In this document: piece by piece, positions 1 to 7,150 of the stretch
How positions within the stretch are numbered: the first letter of the stretch is position 1
Layout of the letters: the number at the start of each line of letters is the position of its first letter
NCBI RefSeq assembly: GCF_000373985.1
Contig: NZ_KB893054.1
Coordinates: 33,011-57,588 of the forward strand
DNA length: 24,578 bases
From: Desulfobacter curvatus DSM 3379
Lineage (GTDB): Bacteria; Desulfobacterota; Desulfobacteria; Desulfobacterales; Desulfobacteraceae
Direction: 5' to 3'
The notes under the pieces: model-generated
Database searches by the model: none
The model's input: only the letters and a program-made list of their open reading frames with translations
What the model was told of the DNA's origin: nothing
Position numbers and translations under genes: made by a program

Positions 1-23
1 GCCATCCGATCATCACTTTATTC

Positions 24-50
24 ATTTGAAATAATCTGATTTTTTCAAAT
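24..50. repeat. 8-bp inverted repeat, AT-rich
   Basis: ATTTGAAA at 24-31 is the exact reverse complement of TTTCAAAT at 43-50, with an 11-base loop. It lies beyond the 3' end of the minus-strand hypothetical gene. There is no clear T-run next to it, so it is not a convincing terminator. It could be a weak hairpin or a protein-binding site. Confidence 0.25.
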
Positions 51-182
51 ATGAGACTTTTCGTTTCTTTGTTGGAATAAGGCCAATATCATCAATCGGG
101 TTAACGGAATTTCCGTGAGGAATTTGTACCAAGTCCGGCAGTTTCCTTGGCTCGGTTCTTGGCCGATTCCAGGGGGCACAGA

Positions 183-437
183 TCAAGGTTCAAACGGATA
201 TTCTTGGAGCCACGCATGCTGGCCCAGTAGCGTGAGCGATATTTCAAATCCAAGTAGAATGCCTTGTAGAAAGGGTTTATTATCTTGATGAGCTGTCTCT
301 AATTCAGACAGCCTTTCAAGGTATTTGCCCTTTAGCTGTTCAATCACCAAATTGATATCAACTTCCGAATCGCCTTCGTTAGCGGTAATGTTTTCGTCGA
401 TATTCTGAAGTCCGAAGTAAGTTTTTTTATGCTTCAT
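183..437 (-). CDS. Small hypothetical protein (84 aa)
   Basis: I do not recognise this family. The frame encodes a small acidic soluble protein with a charged helical middle (about residues 31-50) and a hydrophobic, aromatic C-terminus (about 57-84, containing LLGF and LLGQHAW). There is no signal peptide or membrane segment. The ATG start is supported by a good Shine-Dalgarno (GAGGAAA) about five bases upstream. Its DNA is AT-richer than the phn operon. A second minus-strand frame stays open from about 299 down to a stop at 101-103 and overlaps the 3' half of this one. The gene end could therefore be affected by a frameshift, or the other frame could be the older one. It stands alone, with no operon partner visible on its strand within the window. 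Confidence 0.5.
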   Translation of the reverse strand: MKHKKTYFGLQNIDENITANEGDSEVDINLVIEQLKGKYLERLSELETAHQDNKPFLQGILLGFEISLTLLGQHAWLQEYPFEP

Positions 438-646
438 GATATTTCCTCAAATGATACCTGTTACCAGCACTATCTTTGGAACACTTCCGGAAAAAAGTGA
501 CCTGATTCTAATCAAGGATTGTTTGGCAGTCAAATTCAAAAATTCAAAAATTGAGTTTTTATTCCTCCAAATGATCAAAACTCTTTACTGGGCTTTAAAA
601 TATTGATACCGGGTCACTATAATAATCATATAGATTCAGGTTAGAT
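438..646. other. Divergent intergenic region with short A/T direct repeats
   Basis: This spacer separates the minus-strand hypothetical gene from the plus-strand metallo-beta-lactamase gene and should hold promoters for both. The visible structure is an AT-rich core around 532-555 in which TTCAAAAA occurs twice in tandem, followed by TTGAG and TTTTT. No confident -35/-10 pair or known operator could be assigned. Confidence 0.3.
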
Positions 647-1435
647 ATGGAAATTAATTTTACATGGGTTTCAGAAACGGTATTAGCTATAAAAACGGAT
701 TTCCTATTTAAAACACGGTTGCTCCCTACACATGTGTTTGTCTTGAAAACCGACACAGGACTTATCCTCTTTGATACCGGAAGTCCTGGAAATGGAGATA
801 TGATTTTGAAATCAATCAAAGCAGCCGGCCTTGAACCAAAAACGATCAAAGCCATCTGCCTTAGTCATTGGCACAGTGACCATACCGGCAGTTTGGCCGA
901 GATCACAGAACGCCTATGCCTTGACCAAAACTTAGATATTTTCATAGGCCAGGCAGATCTGCCTTTGTTAATGGATCAACGTTCTCTCCTCCTACGGTTT
1001 CACCCTTTTCTCAAATTACCCGTTCCGCACAGCCCTGGACGACTGCCCAATTCCTTATCAGCTCGTTTCTTCCCCCTGAATCCTACCGGGTGTGAAATTC
1101 TTCACCATAAATACAGTATCAAGGCCATTGCTACCCCCGGCCATACCCCTGGGCATACGGCATATCTGCACCAAAAAACAGGTTCACTCTTTTCCGGATG
1201 TGCATTGTCGTTATTGACACCTAATCTTGTAGGATTGGTTCCCATTTTTCATAACAGGACAGAACAGATCCGCTCTGGCGAATACTTGGCAGGAATGAAT
1301 TTTCGGTATTTGTTTCCGGTACACATGTTTCTCAGATTCGATGAAATTCCATTAGAGAGACGCCGTCCCATCAGCGGCAAAAAAGGATTGGTGTCAAAAC
1401 TCATGGGCGATCATTTGTTTTTCCATATTTCGTAG
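647..1435 (+). CDS. Metallo-beta-lactamase-fold hydrolase-like protein
   Basis: The 262-residue protein has the metallo-beta-lactamase fold signature. An early LFDTGSPG turn lies at 41-48, the metal motif SHWHSDHTG at 73-81 (H74, H76, D78, H79), TPGHTPGH at 163-170 (H166 the expected ligand), and a last motif FPVH at 223-226 (H226). The overall order resembles lactonase and glyoxalase-II-like hydrolases. In the position where these enzymes have the metal-bridging Asp (usual pattern SGDxL), this protein reads SGCAL at 183-187, so C185 replaces Asp. There is no signal peptide, so it is probably cytoplasmic. The substrate cannot be told from sequence. The ATG at 647 has only a weak Shine-Dalgarno (AGGTTAG). 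It converges on the AEC transporter gene. It is not convincingly PhnP, despite lying upstream of the C-P lyase genes. Confidence 0.8.
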   Translation: MEINFTWVSETVLAIKTDFLFKTRLLPTHVFVLKTDTGLILFDTGSPGNGDMILKSIKAAGLEPKTIKAICLSHWHSDHTGSLAEITERLCLDQNLDIFIGQADLPLLMDQRSLLLRFHPFLKLPVPHSPGRLPNSLSARFFPLNPTGCEILHHKYSIKAIATPGHTPGHTAYLHQKTGSLFSGCALSLLTPNLVGLVPIFHNRTEQIRSGEYLAGMNFRYLFPVHMFLRFDEIPLERRRPISGKKGLVSKLMGDHLFFHIS

Positions 1436-1469
1436 CAGGTATTGTTCATATAATCTCAGACTGAAATCC

Positions 1470-1514
1470 TTACCAATAAAGGCGCTGACTTATGTTAAAA
1501 TTATCAATTGGTAA
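1470..1514. repeat. 8-bp inverted repeat at convergent gene ends
   Basis: TTACCAAT at 1470-1477 is the exact reverse complement of ATTGGTAA at 1507-1514. The loop is long (29 bases) and overlaps the 3' end of the AEC gene. It sits between two convergent genes where a bidirectional terminator would be expected, but the long AT-rich loop makes this weak. Confidence 0.2.
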
Positions 1515-2398
1515 AGAGTTGGTAATGTGACAAAACTAACCAAAATACCGATCCCAACAAGTGCTGCAGTGAGCTGTGGATTTAGATCAGCAATGATTGC
1601 CAAAGCTCCGGCTGAAATCATTGGAGGCATCCCTGCTTCAAAAATTGAGACATTAACGGCATTTCCTTCTAAGCCGGCGAATCTACAAAAAATTAAAGCC
1701 AAAATCGGAGCAGCAACGAGTTTTATCAAGAGTCCGACAGTTAATTGTCCGACCACCTCTCTATTTAAACGCAACTGAAGCTGGTAACCAACAGCAATCA
1801 TTACCAGAGGCACTAATGTTGCCGCCAGCATTTCAAGAATATTTTGCGTCACATCAGGGTAAGAAAAAGATCTTAAAAAAAATGCTAAGAGCAAAGCTAT
1901 AAATGGTGGAAATGTAACAACCTTTTTGACAACATCAGTTACACTTGGTTTCGTATTTTTCAAACCATAAAGTGCCAACACCAAAGAACCGTATGTAGCC
2001 AAAGCTAAAAAAGAACCAAGTTGGTCATACAACACGGCATAAGGAATGGCGTTATCGCCAAAAAAACTCTTAACCATCGGTATCCCTAAAAATGAAGTGT
2101 TCCCTAATGGTATCAGGAGCAGCAGGCAACCTGTTGTCCCTTTATCCCAGCCAAAAACTTTAGAAAGAAATAACACAGCAGCAGCCGAAGACAGAAGCAT
2201 GCCCCATGGCATAAGAGCTGGAGCAAGAAGATCCTTACTAAAAATTAATTCAGGGACTTTTAGTAACACCAATGCCGGCAAAGATATATAAATAACAAAA
2301 AGGTTTAATACGGCGCCTGTCTCTTTTGAAAAAGCTGGGAGACGTTTTATTGTTATGCCAATTAGCAGCAATGCTACTGTAATAATAAAGTTATCCAA
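1490..2398 (-). CDS. AEC (auxin efflux carrier) family transporter
   Basis: This 302-residue integral membrane protein has about ten hydrophobic segments in two halves separated by a charged central loop (about 145-160). That is the layout and length of the AEC family of permeases, which in bacteria often export or take up organic acids such as malate or malonate. Family-like motifs include GNTSFLGIP at 99-107 and EAGMPPM at 254-260. The start is TTG at 2398, supported by GAGGA six bases upstream; the nearby ATG in another frame stops after three codons. It lies convergent to the metallo-beta-lactamase gene and divergent from the phn operon. The substrate is not predictable from context. The gene is visibly AT-richer than the phn genes. 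Confidence 0.85.
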   Translation of the reverse strand: MDNFIITVALLLIGITIKRLPAFSKETGAVLNLFVIYISLPALVLLKVPELIFSKDLLAPALMPWGMLLSSAAAVLFLSKVFGWDKGTTGCLLLLIPLGNTSFLGIPMVKSFFGDNAIPYAVLYDQLGSFLALATYGSLVLALYGLKNTKPSVTDVVKKVVTFPPFIALLLAFFLRSFSYPDVTQNILEMLAATLVPLVMIAVGYQLQLRLNREVVGQLTVGLLIKLVAAPILALIFCRFAGLEGNAVNVSIFEAGMPPMISAGALAIIADLNPQLTAALVGIGILVSFVTLPTLYQLIILT

Positions 2399-2646
2399 GT
2401 TCCATCCTCACCAAATATTTTGATCCGAGTCTCAACCCTACAATATCTTTGTGCATCATTTTATGACAGCTTAATAAAGTGATCATTCCCTGCAAAGCAA
2501 AAAATTAGAATTTTATGAGAACACCCGGATTGTATTTTTTAAATCTTTTTCACCATAACAATTTGATAACAATTCGTTAATATCTCTCAAATCGCGGCAG
2601 AGTAAGCTATTGATTATTCTAAATCATAACTTTGGAACTTAATGGA
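2399..2646. promoter_or_regulatory. Divergent spacer upstream of the phn operon
   Basis: This AT-rich spacer lies between the start of the AEC transporter gene (minus) and phnG (plus) and must contain the phn operon promoter. I could not assign a confident -35/-10 pair. One copy of a Pho-box-like heptamer with extension (CTGTCATAA, minus strand, at 2461-2469) is visible, but the second repeat needed for a PhoB site is absent. No phnF repressor gene lies nearby. Confidence 0.35.
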
Positions 2647-3099
2647 ATGACAGGCAGCCGCGACATCAATGAACAGCGTAAGGAATGGATTTCCCTTCTG
2701 GGATCTGCTGATCCGGAATGGCTTGAGCAGCAGAAAAAGGCCTTCGGCCTGGATGTCATACCGGACTTTATGGTTCGGCCGGAAACCGGAATAATCATGA
2801 TGCAGGCACGCCAGGACGGGGCCGGCCCCAGGTTCAACTTGGGAGAAGTTACCGTATCCCGGTGTATTCTCAAGCTGGATGGGGTCATGGGATTTGCCAT
2901 GGTCATGGGCCCTGATCTGCGTCATGCCGAGCTGGCCGCCCTGTTTGATGCCATGCTCCAGATGGCAGATCCGGGACCGGATCTTAGGGAGGCTATAGTT
3001 CCGGAGCTGCGCCGGATGCAAAAAGACCGCCGGGACAAAGATGCCCGGGACGTCCAGTCATCAAAGGTGGAATTCTTCACCATGAAGCGGGGGGAATAA
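2647..3099 (+). CDS. phnG: C-P lyase core complex subunit PhnG
   Basis: PhnG is a small subunit of the C-P lyase core complex (PhnGHIJ), which with PhnI and PhnL converts MgATP and a phosphonate into ribose 1-phosphonate 5-triphosphate. The product is about 150 residues, the usual PhnG length, and begins the canonical phnG-H-I-J-K-L-M order. I prefer the ATG at 2647. An in-frame TTG at 2632 would add five residues, and neither has a strong Shine-Dalgarno. The gene ends one base before phnH, so the two are translationally linked. The product is soluble and cytoplasmic. Identity rests on both sequence style and operon position. Confidence 0.92.
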   Translation: MTGSRDINEQRKEWISLLGSADPEWLEQQKKAFGLDVIPDFMVRPETGIIMMQARQDGAGPRFNLGEVTVSRCILKLDGVMGFAMVMGPDLRHAELAALFDAMLQMADPGPDLREAIVPELRRMQKDRRDKDARDVQSSKVEFFTMKRGE

Positions 3100-3100
3100 T

Positions 3101-3679
3101 ATGAAATCAGGCTTTGCCTCCCAGACCTTTGACAGCCAGAAGGTCTTTCGAAAGCTCCTCAGGGCCATGGCCTCGCCGGGCGAAATCATGGAATTGGATG
3201 TAGATCTTGCGCCCCAGGAGCCGATTCACCACGCCTCGGGTGCCCTCCTGCTTGCCCTTATGGATTTTGAGACCCCCTTCTGGACAGACCTTGAAAACCA
3301 AAACGCCGCCGTGCAATGGCTCAGATTCCACACCGGTGCACCTTATATACATACCAGCACCCAGGCCGGTTTTGCCTTGGTGACGGATTATGATTCATTC
3401 GACACCCCGGACCAGTTCAATCCGGGTACCATAGAGTCCCCGGACCATTCCACCACCCTGATTGTTCATACCCGGGGCATGGATGACCGGGGGCGGATTC
3501 GTCTGACCGGCCCCGGCATCTGCAAAGAACGCTTCATCAACCTTAAAGGCATAAAGGAGAATTTTTTTGCCAAACGCAAGGAGATAGCGCCGGACTATCC
3601 GTTGGGGATCGACATGATCTTTGTCTGCGACCGGCAGTTCACGGCCATTCCCAGAACCACGACCCTGGAGGTGATCTGA
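3101..3679 (+). CDS. phnH: C-P lyase core complex subunit PhnH
   Basis: PhnH (192 residues) is the dimeric, PLP-transferase-fold-like subunit of the PhnGHIJ core, with no known catalytic residues of its own. The N-terminus (QxxFRxLLRAMASPG, about 13-27) matches the family opening, and the length is normal. The ATG at 3101 follows the phnG stop by one base with a purine-rich GGGGGAA upstream. The stop overlaps the phnI start as TGATG. That arrangement supports coupled translation and near-equal subunit amounts. The product is cytoplasmic. Confidence 0.93.
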   Translation: MKSGFASQTFDSQKVFRKLLRAMASPGEIMELDVDLAPQEPIHHASGALLLALMDFETPFWTDLENQNAAVQWLRFHTGAPYIHTSTQAGFALVTDYDSFDTPDQFNPGTIESPDHSTTLIVHTRGMDDRGRIRLTGPGICKERFINLKGIKENFFAKRKEIAPDYPLGIDMIFVCDRQFTAIPRTTTLEVI

Positions 3680-4806
3680 TGTATGTGGCGGTAAAAAGCG
3701 GAGAAAATGCAGTCAAACACGCCAGGCGCCTGGTGGCCAAAGCCCGCCGGGGGGATCACGCCCTGGCACAAATCCAGGTAGAACAGATTATGAACCAGAT
3801 GGCCCTGGCCGTGGACCGGGTCATGGCAGAAGGGTCACTCTACGACCCTCTGGCCGCAGCCACGGCAATTCGCCAAGCCCAGGGCGATCTGGTAGAGGCG
3901 GTTTTCTTGGTCAGGGCCCTTAGAACAACTTTACCCAGGTTCGGCAATTCAAAACCTGCCGCCACCGATAAGATGCGCCTTTTTCGGCGGATCTCAGGCA
4001 TATTCAAGGATATTCCCGGCGGACAGATTCTGGGACCCACCTACGATTATACCCATCGGCTTATTGAGTTTGAAGGGCAGGAGGACCAGACAGAACCGCT
4101 GCCGCCCATACCCGACACCCGTCCCCTTGACACCTGTCCAATTGATGAAAAATTCATCCCCTGGGTCCGGAACCTGTTGGTGAAACAGGATCTGATACCC
4201 GAAATTCAGAAGGAGTTAATCGGAGCGTCCGTGCCGGATTTGACCCGGCAACCTCTGAAATTGCCCGCCGGGCGGGAGGTCAGACTCCAGAACATGGCCC
4301 GGGGGGATGAAGGATTTCTGCTGGCCTCGGCCTACTCCCTACAGCGGGGCTTCGGCCTGGACCGGCACCCTTTTCTGGGAGAATTAAGGGTCGGCTGGGC
4401 CACCCTGGTCTACACCCCGCCGGAACTGGGGTTTGAAATTGAAATCGGTGAAGTCAAACTCACCGAATGCTTTATGGTTAACCGCACCAACGGTGGCAAA
4501 GAGAGGAGAGCCGGGCTGGAAAGCGGATATGGCATCACCTTTGGCCAGAATGAACGCAAGGCCATGTCCGCGGCTCTGCTGGACCGGTCCCTGACAAAGG
4601 CCTGCGAGGAGGATGCCCAGGTAAAATATCCGGCCCAAGATCAGGAATTCATCCTTGCCCACAGCGACAATGTTGAATCCTCCGGCTTTGTTCAGCACCT
4701 GAAACTGCCCCATTATGTGGATTTCCAGTCCGAACTGGTTTTTATCCGGAACCAGAATAAGGAAAGAAAATCCAAAGGAAAAGAAAAGGTTAACTGTCGT
4801 GTATAA
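3679..4806 (+). CDS. phnI: C-P lyase subunit PhnI (nucleosidase / ribosyl phosphonate synthase)
   Basis: PhnI is the subunit that, with PhnG, PhnH and PhnL, displaces adenine from ATP to form ribose 1-phosphonate 5-triphosphate; alone it acts as a purine nucleosidase. The N-terminus (MYVAVKSGENAVKHA) and the family-like body are clear. At 375 residues it is somewhat longer than the E. coli protein, mostly because of a Lys/Arg-rich tail (about residues 353-375). The ATG start overlaps the phnH stop by one base and has a very strong Shine-Dalgarno, GGAGGTGATC. The 3' end overlaps the phnJ start by eight bases. Confidence 0.95.
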   Translation: MYVAVKSGENAVKHARRLVAKARRGDHALAQIQVEQIMNQMALAVDRVMAEGSLYDPLAAATAIRQAQGDLVEAVFLVRALRTTLPRFGNSKPAATDKMRLFRRISGIFKDIPGGQILGPTYDYTHRLIEFEGQEDQTEPLPPIPDTRPLDTCPIDEKFIPWVRNLLVKQDLIPEIQKELIGASVPDLTRQPLKLPAGREVRLQNMARGDEGFLLASAYSLQRGFGLDRHPFLGELRVGWATLVYTPPELGFEIEIGEVKLTECFMVNRTNGGKERRAGLESGYGITFGQNERKAMSAALLDRSLTKACEEDAQVKYPAQDQEFILAHSDNVESSGFVQHLKLPHYVDFQSELVFIRNQNKERKSKGKEKVNCRV

Positions 4807-5623
4807 CTTTGCCTATCTGGACGAACAGACCAAGAAGATGATTCGCAGGGCCGTGCTCAAGGCCATGGCCATTCCCGGATTCCAGGTGCCCTTTGGCGGC
4901 CGTGAGATGCCCCTGCCATACGGATGGGGAACAGGCGGTATCCAGCTTACCGCTTCCCTTCTGGGGAAGGCCGACACCCTCAAAGTGATTGACCAGGGCG
5001 CGGACGATACGGTCAATGCCGTGAGTATCAAGGATTTTTTCAGAAAAACCGCCGGCATCGCCATCACCGAGCAGACCATCAAGGCTTCCATCATCCAGAC
5101 CCGGCACAGGATTCCCGAAACGCCTTTGACCCATGGCCAGATTATGGTCTACCAGGTCCCCATTCCGGACCCCCTGCAGTTCATCGAGCCCCGGCGGCCC
5201 GAAGCGGCCAAGATGCATGCCTTTTCGGAATATGGGACCATGTATGTCAAGCTCTACGAGGATATTGCCAGGCACGGCCGCATCGCGCTCTCCTTTGACT
5301 ATCCCGTTCTGGTGAACCACCGGTATATCATGAGCCCCTCTCCCAACCCCAAATTTGACAACCCCAAGCTCCACCAGTCCCCCGCCATCCATCTCTTTGG
5401 GGCGGGCCGGGAAAAGCGGATCTATGCCGTCCCCCCTTATACCGATGTGGTCAGTCTTGATTTTGACGATTTTCCCTTTGAACTGGAAAAGTGGAAAAAG
5501 GCCTGCGCCATCTGCGGCTCCAGAACTTCGTTCCTGGATGAAATCCTCACCGATGACAAGGGGACCCGAATGTTTGTCTGCTCTGATACCGAGTTCTGCC
5601 AGAAGCGCAAGGAGGCTTTATGA
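4799..5623 (+). CDS. phnJ: C-P lyase PhnJ (radical SAM carbon-phosphorus lyase)
   Basis: PhnJ cleaves the C-P bond of ribose 1-phosphonate 5-phosphate using S-adenosylmethionine and a [4Fe-4S] cluster, giving a hydrocarbon (methane from methylphosphonate) and a cyclic ribose phosphate. The four Cys known from E. coli (C241, C244, C266, C272) are all present with the same spacing at C236, C239, C261 and C267. The glycyl-radical Gly (E. coli G32, in IPGYQVPFG) is G27 in IPGFQVPFG. I choose the GTG at 4799, giving 274 residues beginning just before YNFAYLDEQ, which matches the family N-terminus. The open frame extends 28 codons further upstream inside phnI but is not family-like there. AAAAGG about nine bases upstream can serve as Shine-Dalgarno. 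The stop overlaps the phnK start. Confidence 0.96.
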   Translation: MYNFAYLDEQTKKMIRRAVLKAMAIPGFQVPFGGREMPLPYGWGTGGIQLTASLLGKADTLKVIDQGADDTVNAVSIKDFFRKTAGIAITEQTIKASIIQTRHRIPETPLTHGQIMVYQVPIPDPLQFIEPRRPEAAKMHAFSEYGTMYVKLYEDIARHGRIALSFDYPVLVNHRYIMSPSPNPKFDNPKLHQSPAIHLFGAGREKRIYAVPPYTDVVSLDFDDFPFELEKWKKACAICGSRTSFLDEILTDDKGTRMFVCSDTEFCQKRKEAL

Positions 5624-6405
5624 CCCCCAGCACCCCAAACCTGCCCCTGCTGCACGTTCAAAACCTGTCCAAGTTCTACGGAAGGACAATCGGGTGCCAT
5701 AACATCAATTTTGAATTGGCCCAAGGCGAGGTCATCGGCATTGTGGGAGAGTCCGGGTCCGGCAAGTCCACCCTGCTCAAATGCATTGCAGGTACAGAAA
5801 CCCCGACCAACGGGTCGGTTTTTTTCAACTCATCCTTCGGTTTTTTGGATCTGATCCAGGCGGATGAGATCCTGCTGCGCAAAATTGCCCGGACCCATAC
5901 CGGCTTTGTTACCCAGAACCCCAGAGACGGTCTGCGCATGAATATTTCGGCCGGCGGAAACATCGGAGAGCGCCTCATGGCCAACGGCATGCGCAACTAC
6001 ACACAGATCCGGAAAATCGCCCTGGACTGGCTGGAACGGGTGGAAATCGATCCGGAAAGGATCAACGATCTGCCCTCCACCTTTTCCGGCGGCATGCAGC
6101 AGCGGCTCCAGATTGCCGCCAACCTGGTCTGCGATCCTAAGATTATTCTCATGGACGAACCCACATCCGGGCTGGATGTCTCGGTTCAGGCACGGCTCAT
6201 TGATGTACTTAGAAAACTTGTGGCAGGGCTAAGGCTCTCCATGATTCTGGTCACCCATGATCTTGCCGTGGCCAGACTGCTCAGCCACAGGCTCTATGTC
6301 ATGAAAAAAGGCCGGATCGTGGAATCAGGCCTGAGTGACCAGATTTTGGATGATCCCAGAGAGCCCTATACGCAGTTGCTGGTTTCATCCATCCTTAAAC
6401 CCTGA
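5620..6405 (+). CDS. phnK: C-P lyase ABC-type ATPase PhnK
   Basis: PhnK is an ABC-type ATPase that docks onto the C-P lyase core near PhnJ; it is not a transporter component. The 261-residue protein has Walker A GESGSGKST at 43-51, the signature FSGGMQQRLQIA at 155-166, Walker B IILMDEP at 175-181, and the H-loop VTHD at 211-214. All nucleotide-binding elements look intact. The ATG overlaps the phnJ TGA (ATGA) and is preceded by AAGGAGG, so start and coupling are both clear. It resembles the dipeptide-transport ATPases from which PhnK is thought to derive; the operon position decides the name. Confidence 0.95.
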   Translation: MTPSTPNLPLLHVQNLSKFYGRTIGCHNINFELAQGEVIGIVGESGSGKSTLLKCIAGTETPTNGSVFFNSSFGFLDLIQADEILLRKIARTHTGFVTQNPRDGLRMNISAGGNIGERLMANGMRNYTQIRKIALDWLERVEIDPERINDLPSTFSGGMQQRLQIAANLVCDPKIILMDEPTSGLDVSVQARLIDVLRKLVAGLRLSMILVTHDLAVARLLSHRLYVMKKGRIVESGLSDQILDDPREPYTQLLVSSILKP

Positions 6406-6415
6406 GGTTTTTGCC

Positions 6416-7150
6416 ATGAATAATATGGATGCAATACTCACCCTGATCAACCTTCACAAGGACTTTATTTTCCACCACCAGGGCGGCACACGCCTGCCGG
6501 TGCTGGACAATTTTTCCATGAAGTTCTACCCCTCTTGCGCCAGCATCCTCACCGGTCCCTCCGGCGTGGGCAAGAGCACCCTGTTGCGCATGATCTATGC
6601 CGGGTACCGCACCCCCAAAGGCAAGATTCTCATCCGGCACAAGGGGGTGACCGTGGATATGGCCGCTGCCCCGCCGGCCCTGGTTTATGATATCCGCCGT
6701 CATACCATTGGCTATGTCAGCCAATTCCTCAGGGTGGTGCCCCGGGTATCAGCCCTGGATACGGTGATCGAACCCCTGGTGGCCCGTGGGGTGGCCGAAT
6801 CAAAGGCAACGGTTCGGGGAAAAGAGATGCTTGCTCGCCTGCGCATCCCGGAAAACCTCTGGGCCTTGTCGGCCACAACCTTTTCCGGCGGTGAACAGCA
6901 GCGCATCAATATTGCCCGGGGATTCATCGCTCCCTATCCTGTGATGCTCCTGGATGAGCCCACCGCCTCCCTGGACTCAAAAAATAAACAGACCGTCATC
7001 AACTTGATAACGGAAAGCGTCGATGCGGGTACTTGCGTCATTGGGGTCTTCCACGACAAATCCGACCAGGAAAAAATCAAGGGCCGGGCCGTTAATATGG
7101 CACCGGCAGGCAGGGGGCCACAGGCAGAAAAACAGGCGGCACAGGAATGA
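6416..7150 (+). CDS. phnL: C-P lyase ABC-type ATPase PhnL
   Basis: PhnL is the second ABC-type ATPase of the pathway and is needed with PhnGHI for coupling phosphonate to ATP-derived ribose. Walker A GPSGVGKST is at 47-55, the signature FSGGEQQRINIA at 156-167, Walker B VMLLDEP at 176-182, and an H-loop His in VFHDK at 211-215. The ATG at 6416 has GAGG eight bases upstream and gives 244 residues, close to family length. The frame is open 27 codons further upstream inside phnK, but that part is not family-like. The C-terminal about 20 residues are a short Ala/Gln/Gly-rich extension. The stop overlaps phnM as ATGA. Confidence 0.94.
   Translation: MNNMDAILTLINLHKDFIFHHQGGTRLPVLDNFSMKFYPSCASILTGPSGVGKSTLLRMIYAGYRTPKGKILIRHKGVTVDMAAAPPALVYDIRRHTIGYVSQFLRVVPRVSALDTVIEPLVARGVAESKATVRGKEMLARLRIPENLWALSATTFSGGEQQRINIARGFIAPYPVMLLDEPTASLDSKNKQTVINLITESVDAGTCVIGVFHDKSDQEKIKGRAVNMAPAGRGPQAEKQAAQE

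Noticed and set aside
647..1435. The metallo-beta-lactamase protein as the missing PhnP
   Set aside because: It has the fold, but the motif style is lactonase-like, the bridging Asp is missing, it is separated from phn by a gene on the other strand, and its base composition differs.
2461..2469. Pho-box half-site (CTGTCATAA, minus strand) upstream of phnG
   Set aside because: A PhoB site needs a second heptamer after a 4-bp spacer; the next bases do not match. One half-site is expected by chance.
4715..4798. Longer PhnJ start 28 codons upstream inside phnI
   Set aside because: The extra residues do not resemble PhnJ, and the family N-terminus begins just after the GTG at 4799.
4790..5392. 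Long minus-strand open frame over phnJ (200 codons)
   Set aside because: It is a shadow of the GC-rich phnJ coding frame; the plus-strand frame has full catalytic motifs.
6335..6415. Longer PhnL start inside phnK
   Set aside because: The ATG at 6416 has a good ribosome-binding site and the upstream codons are only the shifted frame of phnK.
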